The notes below the pieces were generated by a model, which saw only the letters and a program-made list of their open reading frames with translations, had not been told where the DNA came from and did not search any database. The translations under genes and the position numbers were made by a program. Source: Pseudomonadota bacterium (GTDB taxonomy: Bacteria; Pseudomonadota; Gammaproteobacteria; Steroidobacterales; Steroidobacteraceae). Taken from it: DNA of 38,907 nucleotides. Positions 1 to 8,400 of the stretch are shown here, piece after piece; the stretch's first letter is position 1; each line of letters starts with the position of its first letter. The stretch is from the NCBI GenBank assembly GCA_023457495.1, contig JAEWLQ010000109.1:1-38907 (forward strand). Reading direction: 5' to 3'.

Positions 1-168
1 GGGGGGCGCAAGAGGCGGGGGGGCCCCGGCGCCGAGAATGGGTATCGAGACGCTCACGGGATGAGGCTAGTCCCGCGCGCGCGGCGCAGATAGTAAGACC
101 AATGGCCGATGCGAGCGTCAACGCGACGCGTTCCGAAGGCGTCCCAACGCCGGATGCATGTAGCTAGG

Positions 169-183
169 CGCCGGGTCCCGGCG
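169..183 (-). terminator. possible weak hairpin after the first gene
   Basis: A 7+1+7 inverted repeat, CGCCGGG-T-CCCGGCG, lies about 10 bases beyond the stop codon of the minus-strand gene ending at 193. No run of T follows it on the minus strand, so it is at best a weak or Rho-assisted end. The rest of 1-192 is GC-rich and shows no convincing gene on either strand. Confidence 0.3.
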
Positions 184-192
184 TGCCCTTTG

Positions 193-810
193 CTATTTGC
201 GCGTGTCCGGTTTTTGCGGATCCGGCGCTGATCCCGTGTTGGGCGGACGGATGCTGCCCGAGGGCGGACGGATCGACGGTTGCGGCGTCGCAGTGGAAGG
301 TTGTGGAGTGGGAACCGATTTCTGAGCCAAAGGCGTGGTCGTCGTTCCCGGCGGCGTGACGCCACTCGCGGGCATCGATTGCGCGGGCGCGACGGGCATG
401 ACCGGCGCGGCGGCCAGTGGCGCCGAATTCACGAAGACCCGCATGTTGTCGACATCGGACGTGACCAGGCCCACGCCGAAAATCGCGCGTCCGCGCGGGT
501 CCGTGACGAGCACGTTCGCGCCGGCACCCAGGCTCACGTTGAATTGATCCGATCGCAGTTGCGTGTCGAGCGCGCGACGAATCGCGCGTGCAACTTCCAC
601 GTCAGTGGCGCCCGAGAGCACCGGCACTGTGATCTCGACCGGATCGGAGCCGTCCGGCGGCGTCACCCGCAGCACGATTTCGCCGCTCGACGCGGCGACT
701 CCGGCGGGACGGATGTTCCAGCCCTGCGCGAGTGGCGGATCGTTCACCGCATGGGCGTACGGCGCCGCGAGGACCAACAACAACCCACTAGCGAGGATAC
801 GAATGTTCAT
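193..810 (-). CDS. small secreted protein with Pro/Thr-rich C-terminal tail
   Basis: The 205-residue product is of unknown function and likely exported: MNIRILASGLLLVLAAPYAHA is a classical Sec signal peptide cleaved after AHA. Residues about 25-130 form a compact domain with the pattern WNI...G.IVLRVTP..GSD..EITVPV, then a helix-like segment (VARAIRRALDTQL). The last 65 or so residues are low-complexity Pro/Thr/Ser/Gln and probably disordered. The ATG at 810 is chosen because GGAGAAGG lies just upstream and the signal peptide begins there; an in-frame extension upstream has no such signal. The domain is clearly homologous to the next gene upstream (879-1268), 68 bases away on the same strand, so the two probably form an operon created by tandem duplication. 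I recognise no named family. The export and homology calls are strong; the function is unknown. Confidence 0.8.
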   Translation of the reverse strand: MNIRILASGLLLVLAAPYAHAVNDPPLAQGWNIRPAGVAASSGEIVLRVTPPDGSDPVEITVPVLSGATDVEVARAIRRALDTQLRSDQFNVSLGAGANVLVTDPRGRAIFGVGLVTSDVDNMRVFVNSAPLAAAPVMPVAPAQSMPASGVTPPGTTTTPLAQKSVPTPQPSTATPQPSIRPPSGSIRPPNTGSAPDPQKPDTRK

Positions 811-878
811 CGTCCTTCTCCGGGTCGTCCTCCGGGCCGGTGCGCCCCGGCGGATTCCGGGGCGCGCCTGCATCAGGT

Positions 879-1268
879 CTATTCGCCTTCGATCTTCACG
901 CTCACGTTCTGCACCGTGGAGTCCACGAGCTCGAGCGAGAAGTCAGGCTGGCCTTCCTTCTTCTTGATCGTGATGTCGTTGCCACCGGCCTCGATGGTGT
1001 AGCGATCCGGGCTCAGCTTGGCGGCGAGCGCGTCGCGGACGTCTTTCACGACCTTGTGCTCGTCGCGGCCGGGCGTGACGTTCACCGTGATGTCGGTCGG
1101 ATCGCCCTGGCGCGGCGTCACGCGGAATACGATGTCGCCGGCCTTCACCGGCTGACCTTCGAGCTCGATGTTCCATTTGTTGTAAACGAGATTGGACTGC
1201 GCGACGGCGGCCGTCGCCAGCAACATAGACGCAAGGAATCCAAAGCCAATCGCGCGTGAATGTTTCAT
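879..1268 (-). CDS. small secreted protein, paralogue of the neighbouring gene
   Basis: The 129-residue product has a signal peptide ending near ATAAVAQ and then a domain of about 105 residues with the same architecture as its downstream neighbour: WNIELEG...AGDIVFRVTPRQGD..DITVNVTPG, then VRDALAAKLSPDRYTIEAGG. It lacks the Pro/Thr tail. GAGAGGG is placed correctly for the ATG at 1268; an adjacent GTG at 1271 is a possible but less likely start. The mature domain looks like a small mixed beta/alpha fold and shows no catalytic motif. The region 1272-1424 upstream holds no gene and presumably carries the promoter of the pair. Function is unknown; a periplasmic or surface role is inferred only from the signal peptide. 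Confidence 0.82.
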   Translation of the reverse strand: MKHSRAIGFGFLASMLLATAAVAQSNLVYNKWNIELEGQPVKAGDIVFRVTPRQGDPTDITVNVTPGRDEHKVVKDVRDALAAKLSPDRYTIEAGGNDITIKKKEGQPDFSLELVDSTVQNVSVKIEGE

Positions 1269-1424
1269 CACAACCCTCTCATGCTGTACCAGTGGCGTAC
1301 ATGCTGCGCCGGACGCCGAATCGCGTGTGCCGGAGCGCGGGTCCGAAAGGGGTAAGACATGCGCACGTCGGATGTGGGGCTGGGTTGTGTCGCGCTGTCA
1401 TCTCCAATTGCGGCGCACACCCGT

Positions 1425-2861
1425 CTAGTTCCACGGCCAGAAATCCGGCAGCGGAGCCTGGATTTCCCGAGAATCGACGTTCTTTCCGCGCATGAATTCG
1501 CCAACGGCGATCATCACTTCCGGCGCGCTCTCGAACACGTTGTGACCGCCGTTGCGAACGGTGACGAGTTGCCGGTTCGCGAGTCCGCTGACAGCCTCGA
1601 GCTGACTGTCGAGATACGTACGCCCGTCGAGCGTTCCGCTCAGGACCAGGACTGGAACTTTCGCGGCGGGGTTCTTGCGGAATTCGTCACCCAGGTCGAG
1701 CCGCGGCACGATCCCCTCGTAGTGAAACGTGTCATTGAGTCGGCTCCCGAGCAACGCCGTCTGCGCCTGCTCCAGGATCAGCTTGCGCTGCGCGGCGCCC
1801 GTCGCCGATGCGAGGTCCATCATCCACGGCATCATTTCGTAGCTCACCGGCTTGTCAGGATCGAAATGGCGCTTGAGCATGTCTTCGAGCGGCGCGTTGA
1901 TACCCGCGTCGAGGGCGGCGTAGATCCCGAGCAGATTCACCGCGACCTGCGGATCCGAGATCATCCCGGCCGCCAGTTGCTGGAGGTCGCGGCGTTGAAC
2001 GACGACCACGCGGCTCTTGCCTTCGGCGGACTGCAACGTGATCCGCAGGGGCGCCTGGTCGACCCGCGCGTGCACGCGCCGGATCATCGCGGCGATGTCC
2101 GGCAACGCCTCGCGCGCTTTCGGCTGACTCCCGATGGCGGCCTGCAGCCGCGAAAAATAGGCATCCGTTTCCGCGGGTAGTTTGACGGTCTGGTCCAGCC
2201 CCTCCACACTCGCCAGCACGACGCGGTCGATGCGGGCCTCCATCTGCTTCATCGCAGCCAGCGCGAGATGCGTGCCGTACGAGATTCCCCACAGGGAAAT
2301 CTTCCGCGCGCCGAGATGCGCCCGAAGCGCATCGAGATCGGCGACGCTCTCGGGCGTGGTGTATCCGTGCACGTCGATCTTCTTGCCGCGCCAGAATTCC
2401 AGGCACTCGATGAGCGCGGCCTTGCGCACGGCGAAATCTTCCGCGTCGGAGATCGTCGCGTCGGCGGAAATCGTGCGCGATGAAACACATTCCGGCGCAT
2501 CGTTCGAAGCGCCCGTTCCCCGCTGGTCGAAGGCAATGACGTCCCCGAACTCGCGCATCTGCTGGAACAAGCCGAAGCGCCGCTCGCGGGCGGTGCCGAT
2601 GCCCGAGCCGCCCGGCCCGCCCGCCAGGTAGACGATCGGCGAGCCCGGTTTCGGACCGGTGGCGGGAAACCGTACGTAGTGAAGGGTCAACATGCGGCTG
2701 CGGGGATCGCGCCGGTTCTCCGGCACCTGCAGGGTTCCCTCGAACGCGGGCGTCTCGCCACCGCGCGCGGTGAACGTGATCGGTCGTTCGCCCGGCGCGC
2801 ATGCTCCTGGGATCGGAACGGCCAGGACAGCGACGACGAGCGCGCTTCGCAGGAGGTTCAT
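1425..2861 (-). CDS. secreted TAP-like alpha/beta hydrolase (proline/tripeptidyl aminopeptidase family)
   Basis: The 478-residue exported hydrolase resembles proline iminopeptidase and tripeptidyl aminopeptidases with a C-terminal TAP-like domain, which release N-terminal residues or short peptides. An N-terminal hydrophobic segment ends at PIPGACAPG. The Cys could be a lipidation site, but the residues before it are not a standard lipobox, so a plain signal peptide is as likely. Motifs: GGPGGSG at 81-87 (oxyanion region, the family's HGGPG equivalent), nucleophile Ser194 in GISYG, Asp412 in GTLDGRT, and His440 in NGGHNVF. These give a complete Ser-Asp-His triad in the expected order. Start: the ATG at 2861 begins the signal peptide, and the long upstream reading frame is not protein-like. 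It is divergent from the LytTR gene at 3010 across 148 bases, which may hold regulatory sites for both. Substrate is unknown. Confidence 0.88.
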   Translation of the reverse strand: MNLLRSALVVAVLAVPIPGACAPGERPITFTARGGETPAFEGTLQVPENRRDPRSRMLTLHYVRFPATGPKPGSPIVYLAGGPGGSGIGTARERRFGLFQQMREFGDVIAFDQRGTGASNDAPECVSSRTISADATISDAEDFAVRKAALIECLEFWRGKKIDVHGYTTPESVADLDALRAHLGARKISLWGISYGTHLALAAMKQMEARIDRVVLASVEGLDQTVKLPAETDAYFSRLQAAIGSQPKAREALPDIAAMIRRVHARVDQAPLRITLQSAEGKSRVVVVQRRDLQQLAAGMISDPQVAVNLLGIYAALDAGINAPLEDMLKRHFDPDKPVSYEMMPWMMDLASATGAAQRKLILEQAQTALLGSRLNDTFHYEGIVPRLDLGDEFRKNPAAKVPVLVLSGTLDGRTYLDSQLEAVSGLANRQLVTVRNGGHNVFESAPEVMIAVGEFMRGKNVDSREIQAPLPDFWPWN

Positions 2862-3009
2862 TGCTTTCAATTCGGCTCTCCGGTTGGGAATGGTTCGATG
2901 GCACGCTAGAGCGCCTGCCTGCACGCCGGAAAGCGGAAGTCCGCGAGCGGTAGCGAATATTCCCTGGACGGCGCTGGCGGCGCGGCCGATTCCGTGTACG
3001 GTCGTGTCG

Positions 3010-4506
3010 ATGATCCGACTCCATCTACCCGCGCGGGCCGCCGCGCTCGCCGCGATGTCCACCCTGGCGCTCATGGCCCACGCCGCGGCCGAACCCGAAG
3101 CGGTGGTCTGCGAGGCAACTCGCGCTTCTGCGACGCCGCCCGACTTCTCCGCGCCCGACTGCGCTCGCACGCCATTGGCCGAAATCGACCCCCAGGGCCG
3201 GCTGATATGGGTGAGGAGCGAGATGAGCGCGCCCGAGATCGAACCGGGTGACCCGCCGAACGCCCTACACGTCTCCGGCAAGTTCGCGGGAACGTATTTT
3301 CTGAATGGAACCCTGGTGGGCAGCAATGGCCAGCCAGGACCCGACGCGACCTCAGAGACCCCTGGCGCGATCGACGCGATTTTTCATCTGCCACCCGCGG
3401 TGGTAAGGCCTGGACGCAACGAGCTCACGTTTCTCGCCTCCGCGCATCACGGCTTCCTGCACCTGGACCGGCCGCTGCAATGGATCGGAATACGCCCGGC
3501 CGACGACGTGACCGACTGGCTGCTGCGACGCTATGTGCCGGCACTCGTGACCCTCGGGCTCGCGTTGCTGGGCGCGCTATATTTCAGCGTGAGCGCGGGC
3601 CTCGCGATCGACCGGGTGCGCTCCCTGTGGCTGGCGTCCGCCTGTGGATTCGCCGCCCTGCAGATCGTGGCGGAGACGTATCGCGGACTCGTCGCCTACA
3701 GCTATCCACTGCACGAGCTGCGACTGATCGTCATCGCCCTGTGTGCCGCGGGCTTCGGACTCAGCGTGGCTGGATACACGTTCACCAGCCTCGCGCTGCC
3801 GCGCCGGGGGACGATGCTGGTGGCGATCGCCGCGGTCACGCTCGCCGCCATGTCGATCGCCGGCGGCTTCGACCTCAAGACACTCGTCGCGCTGACGATC
3901 CCACTGATCGCCGCACTCGTCGCCTGCGTGATGCAGGCGCGCCACGAGAATCGAACCGGATGGACGCTCGGCACCGGCCTCATCGTGTTCATGTCGCTGG
4001 TCGTGGTGTTCTCCACGATCTTCATCGACGTCGTGTTCTACCTGCTGGTGTCGGCCTTCCTGCTGTTCCTGTTCGCCCAGCAGGGAATCTCGCTGGCGCG
4101 CGAGCAGGCGATGCGGCGCGAAGCGGCTGCGCGGGCGGATCGCCTGCAGCTCGCTCTCGACCAGGCGCGCGAGGAACAGTCGGATTCACAGATCAGCGTC
4201 ACGTCAGCCGGCAAGGTGGAGAAGGTAGGCACCTCTCATATCGTCGCGTGCCGCAGTGACGGGGGTTACACCGAACTACTGCTCGACGACGGGCGCATGT
4301 TGTTGCACTCGGCGTCGCTCGCGGAGATGGAGACCTCGTTGCCGGGCAATTTCCTGCGCGTGCATCGCTCGTACCTGATCAACACGAGACTCGTGCGAAG
4401 CCTGGCTCGCGAGCCGGCGGGCACGGGGACTCTCACGATGAAGGACGGCCGCGAGATCCCGGTCAGCCGGCGGACGATGCCGGCGGTCAGGCTGGCGCTG
4501 CAGTAG
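3010..4506 (+). CDS. seven-helix membrane protein with periplasmic sensor domain and LytTR DNA-binding domain
   Basis: The 498-residue product appears to be a one-component, membrane-tethered transcription regulator. In order: signal peptide (1-27, ending AHAAA); an extracytoplasmic domain of about 145 residues (28-172), compatible with a beta-sandwich ligand-binding fold of the 7TMR-DISM kind, though I cannot verify that; seven hydrophobic helices (about 175-357); a short charged coiled coil (361-390); and a LytTR domain (about 395-495) with the hallmarks SDGGYTELLL, NFLRVHRSYLINTRLV and the closing VSRR. LytTR domains bind DNA through beta strands, as in AlgR and AgrA. There is no kinase or receiver domain, so sensing and DNA binding sit in one chain. 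The ATG at 3010 begins a good signal peptide; an in-frame GTG lies two codons earlier and the ribosome-binding site is weak. The divergent hydrolase gene is the obvious candidate target (inference). Confidence 0.85.
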   Translation: MIRLHLPARAAALAAMSTLALMAHAAAEPEAVVCEATRASATPPDFSAPDCARTPLAEIDPQGRLIWVRSEMSAPEIEPGDPPNALHVSGKFAGTYFLNGTLVGSNGQPGPDATSETPGAIDAIFHLPPAVVRPGRNELTFLASAHHGFLHLDRPLQWIGIRPADDVTDWLLRRYVPALVTLGLALLGALYFSVSAGLAIDRVRSLWLASACGFAALQIVAETYRGLVAYSYPLHELRLIVIALCAAGFGLSVAGYTFTSLALPRRGTMLVAIAAVTLAAMSIAGGFDLKTLVALTIPLIAALVACVMQARHENRTGWTLGTGLIVFMSLVVVFSTIFIDVVFYLLVSAFLLFLFAQQGISLAREQAMRREAAARADRLQLALDQAREEQSDSQISVTSAGKVEKVGTSHIVACRSDGGYTELLLDDGRMLLHSASLAEMETSLPGNFLRVHRSYLINTRLVRSLAREPAGTGTLTMKDGREIPVSRRTMPAVRLALQ

Positions 4507-4527
4507 ACAGGCAGGCGGGATTCGCCC

Positions 4528-4556
4528 AAAAACAAGGCAGCCTCTCGGCTGCCTTG
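4528..4556 (-). terminator. Rho-independent terminator of the nrdJa-nrdJb operon
   Basis: Read on the minus strand: a perfect 10-bp stem CAAGGCAGCC / GGCTGCCTTG with tetraloop GAGA, followed at once by TTTTT. It lies about 100 bases beyond the nrdJb stop codon. On the plus strand the T run is missing, so it is not a full intrinsic terminator for the convergent LytTR gene. Confidence 0.88.
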
Positions 4557-4657
4557 CTGAAGACGCGTACCACGCTTCCCTTCAGGGCTGGGAGGCGGCG
4601 GGGAACCCGCCGGCGGCACGCATAATGGAATTCAGTTCTCTTTCTTGACCTATCTAC

Positions 4658-5404
4658 TCAACCGCACTTCGAATCGCCGCAGTTCAGGCAGGTCATGCAG
4701 CCGTCCATCATGACGACCGCGGCCGTGCTGCACTTGGCGCACAGCTGCGCGCCGTCCGGGAAATGCGACTTCGCGAACGCGTCGGTCTGCTTGGTGCGCT
4801 CCTCGAACTCGGCCTTCTTCTCGGCGATCAGCTTCTGCGCGTGTTCGTCGAGCTCCTGCTTCTTCAGCAGGCCGATCATCTGCAGGTGTTTCTCGATGAC
4901 GTAGCCGAGCTCGGCGATGATCGACGGCATGAACTTGCCGCCGGCCTGCCAGTAGCCGCCGCGCGGATCGAACACGGCCTTGAGCTCGTCGACCAGGAAC
5001 GTGACGTCGCCGCCCTTGCGGAACACCGCCGAGATGATGCGCGTCAACGCGACGATCCACTGGAAGTGATCGAGGTTCTTCGAGTTGATGAAGATCTCGA
5101 ACGGCCGGCGCTGCTCGTACGGCGTGTCTTCATTGAGGATGATGTCGTTGATGGTCACGTACATCGCGTGATCGGACACGGGCGTCTTGATCTTGTAGGT
5201 GGCGCCGATGAGGAATTCCGGGCGCTGCACCTCTTCGGTCATGCGCACGACCTTGGCCGAGCGACCGTCCTTGCCCCGGGTCATCTCGACCTGCGGCTCG
5301 AGCTTCACGACCCCGGCGCCCGCGGCCTCGGGCTGCGCGGCGGGATCCGCCGGCTTCTGCACCCGGTACTTGGAGATCTTCTTGTCTATCTTGATGGCGG
5401 CCAT
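4658..5404 (-). CDS. nrdJb: class II ribonucleotide reductase, small C-terminal component NrdJb (TSCPD domain)
   Basis: The 248-residue protein is the separately encoded C-terminal part of a split adenosylcobalamin-dependent ribonucleotide reductase, as known in Pseudomonas. The central region (about 60-170, with FEIFINSKNLDHFQWIVALTRIISAVFRKGGD) matches the TSCPD-type domain found at the end of single-chain NrdJ enzymes. A long charged helix (about 175-215) follows, then a Cys-rich tail with CAKC, CMTCLNC and a final CG (paired cysteines at 222-247). That tail is likely a zinc ribbon which, by family knowledge, re-reduces the active-site disulfide. The start at 5404 has AAGG seven bases upstream and lies 12 bases after the nrdJa stop, indicating one operon. 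A strong terminator follows. The split arrangement is seen directly; the reducing role is inferred from the family. Confidence 0.9.
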   Translation of the reverse strand: MAAIKIDKKISKYRVQKPADPAAQPEAAGAGVVKLEPQVEMTRGKDGRSAKVVRMTEEVQRPEFLIGATYKIKTPVSDHAMYVTINDIILNEDTPYEQRRPFEIFINSKNLDHFQWIVALTRIISAVFRKGGDVTFLVDELKAVFDPRGGYWQAGGKFMPSIIAELGYVIEKHLQMIGLLKKQELDEHAQKLIAEKKAEFEERTKQTDAFAKSHFPDGAQLCAKCSTAAVVMMDGCMTCLNCGDSKCG

Positions 5405-5416
5405 GGCGATCCCTTC

Positions 5417-8400
5417 TCAGAACTTCCCGTAATACCCTTCTTTGAGCGCGTCGTAGAGATTCGCGGCGGTGTGTTTCTCACCGTCGTATTCGATCTCCTC
5501 GTCGCCCTTCACCGAGATCTCGGAGCCGTCCTCGAGCGTGAACACGTAGGTGGTGTTCTTGAGGTCGTCTTCCTTCACGAGCACACCCTGGAACGCTTCG
5601 GGGTTGAAGCGGAACGTGGTGCAGCCCTTCAGATCCTTCTCGTGGGCGTACAGGTAGATGTCCTTGAAGCTCTCATACTTGTAATCCGTAGGCACGTTCG
5701 CAGTCTTTGAGATGGAGCTGTCCACCCATCTCTGCGCGGCTGCCTGGATGTCCACGTGTTCCTTTGGCGTAATGTCTTCCGCAGTCGTGAAATACCCTGG
5801 CAACTGTTCGGCCGGGTTCTTTGCATTCGGCATCGCACCCGGATTGATGAGCTCGCGATAGGCGAGAAGCTCGAATGAGAAGACATCGACTTTCTCCTTC
5901 GTCTTTTTTCCGGGACGGATGACGTTGCGGAAATAGTGATGAGCGAACGAAGGCTCGATGCCGTTCGATGCGTTGTTCGCGAGTGAGAGCGAGATCGTGC
6001 CGGTGGGCGCGATCGAGCTGTGATGGGTGAAGCGCGCGCCGACATTGGCGAGCTGGTCCACGAGCCACGGCGCGGCCTCGGCGACGCGCTGCATGTAACG
6101 GCTATATCGCGCGTGCAGGATGCGGCCGGGGATGAGGTCGCCCACCTTCCAGCCGTCCTTCACCATCTCCGGACGCTTGCGCAGCATCTCGGCCGTCACG
6201 GTGAACTCTTCCTTCATGATGGGCGCGGGACCTTTCTCCTTGGCGAGATCGAGCGCCGCTTCCCAGCCGGCGACCGCCATCTCGCGCGAGACGTCCTCGG
6301 TGAACTTGATCGAGTCCTCGGAGCCGTATTTCAGGCCGAGACAGGTGATCGTGGAACCGAGCCCGAGGAAGCCCATGCCGTGGCGGCGCTTGCGCATGAT
6401 CTCGTTGCGCTGCTGCTCGAGCGGCAGGCCGTTGATCTCGCAAACGTTGTCGAGCATGCGCGTGAAGACCTTCACGACCTCGCGGTATTCGTTCCAGTCG
6501 AACTCCGCGAAATCCGTGAACGCGTTCTTGACGAAACGCGTGAGGTTCACCGAGCCGAGCAGGCACGAGCCATACGGCGGCAGCGGCTGCTCGCCGCAGT
6601 TGTGCGCATGGAAGCCGTTCGCGTCGAACTCGTTGATGCCGGGGATCTGGACGTCGTAGACGTCTTCGACACCCGCCGCCTCGACGCTCTCCACGGTCGC
6701 GACGAAGCGCTCGCGGTTGAGCATGCGCTTGTAGTTGGACAGCAGGCCGTGCAGGCGCGCGCGCTTGGCGGTGTCCGCGAAGTCCACGAGCTCGGCGAAA
6801 CGCGCCACGTTCGCGCCCGTGATCACGAGTTCGTGATCCGTCTCGCGGCGATGCTTGTAGATGGACGAGGCGATGCCCATCCGCAGCAGCATGCGCTGCG
6901 CGCCTTCGAGCAGTGACAGATCGTGCTGCGCGAGTCGCACCGACACGCCCTTGAGCTGCGTGCCCTGCACGCTGCCGTCGGCGTCGAACAGACCGCGCAG
7001 GAAGCCGCGGTAGAACTCGCTCGAGCCCCGCTCGATCTCCGGCGTGACGGTGATGCTGCCAGGGCGCATGCCGACGTCGCGCGCGAGATCGCTGATGGCG
7101 CTCATGCTGAGGCGGAACTCGCCGCGGCGGGACACTTCCTGCCAGCCCGAGAAATCCGCGCGATGGTTGAAGCCCCGCGCCGCGTGCAGCGCGGCGGCCA
7201 TCACCGAATGCGGACCGCTGACGTCGACATCACTGTTGCCGACCGCCGAGCGCGCCCACACCGACAGCACGGCGCCTTCCGACGTGAGCCGGCCATCGCC
7301 GACCAGCAGGCCCATGAGGTAGCCCTCGGACTCGCCCATCCACGACTCGCCCTTCCAGGCCGCGGCCGCGCGGTGATCCTGCAGCAGTACGCGATCGCCG
7401 GGCGCGAGATCGCCGGCCGCGCACCACTCGCTGGCCAGGCGCCAGCGCGTCAGCGTGGAGATGCGGCGCACACGGTGATCGGCGGTGAGCCGCAGCGAAT
7501 GGCCCGCATCCGTCATCACGCGCAACACCGGCTTGGTCGCCGTGCGGAAGAATCCTTCGGGCGCGCTCAGGTGATCCTTGCCATCGACGCGCGCGGTGAA
7601 CTGGCGGCCGATGAGATCGGATACCTGGCGCGGACCCGCGGCGGTTTGCACCCACGTGTCCGCGGTGACGCAGGGGTTGGTCGCGCGAATGTTCTCGCAC
7701 CACCAGTTGTTGTTCATCTCATTGACGCGGTCGATGAGGATGAAGCCCGGCTCCGCGAAGTCGTAGGTGGACGTCATGATGACGTCCCACATGCGCCGCG
7801 CCGGCAGCGTCTTGTAGATCTTGCAGCAGACAAGACCGTCCTCGCGCGAGACGTAATTCTTCGTGGTCGGCCACTCGCGCCAGACGAACTTCGTCGGATC
7901 GTCGAGCTTGTGCTCGGCCGGGTCGTATTCCTTCGTGAGCAGCGGGAAGGCGAGATTCCAGTCCTTGTCCTCGCGCACGGCCTGCATGAACTCGTCGGTC
8001 ACGAGCAGCGACAGATTGAACTGGCGCAGCCGGCCGTTCTCGCGCTTGGCGCGGATGAATTCCATCGCGTCGGGATGACCGACGTCGAACGTGCCCATCT
8101 GCGCGCCGCGGCGGCCGCCCGCCGACGAGACGGTGAAACACATCTTGTCGTAGATATCCATGAACGACAGGGGACCGGACGTATACGCGCCCGCGCCCGA
8201 GACGTACGCGCCGCGCGGACGTAACGTCGAGAACTCGTAGCCGATGCCGCAGCCGGCCTTCAGCGTGAGGCCCGCTTCGTGGACCTTGTTGAGGATGTCG
8301 TCCATCGAATCGCCGATGGTTCCCGACACCGTGCAGTTGATCGTGGAGGTTGCCGGCTTGTGTTCGAGCGCGCCTGCGTTGCTGGTCACGCGCCCCGCGG

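Noticed and set aside
54..365. Arg-rich minus-strand reading frame at the left edge
   Set aside because: Composition is that of a shadow frame in GC-rich DNA and it overlaps the well-supported secreted protein gene in another frame.
2862..3009. Sigma-54 promoter from TGGCACG at about 2898
   Set aside because: The GC element is not followed at the right distance by TTGC.
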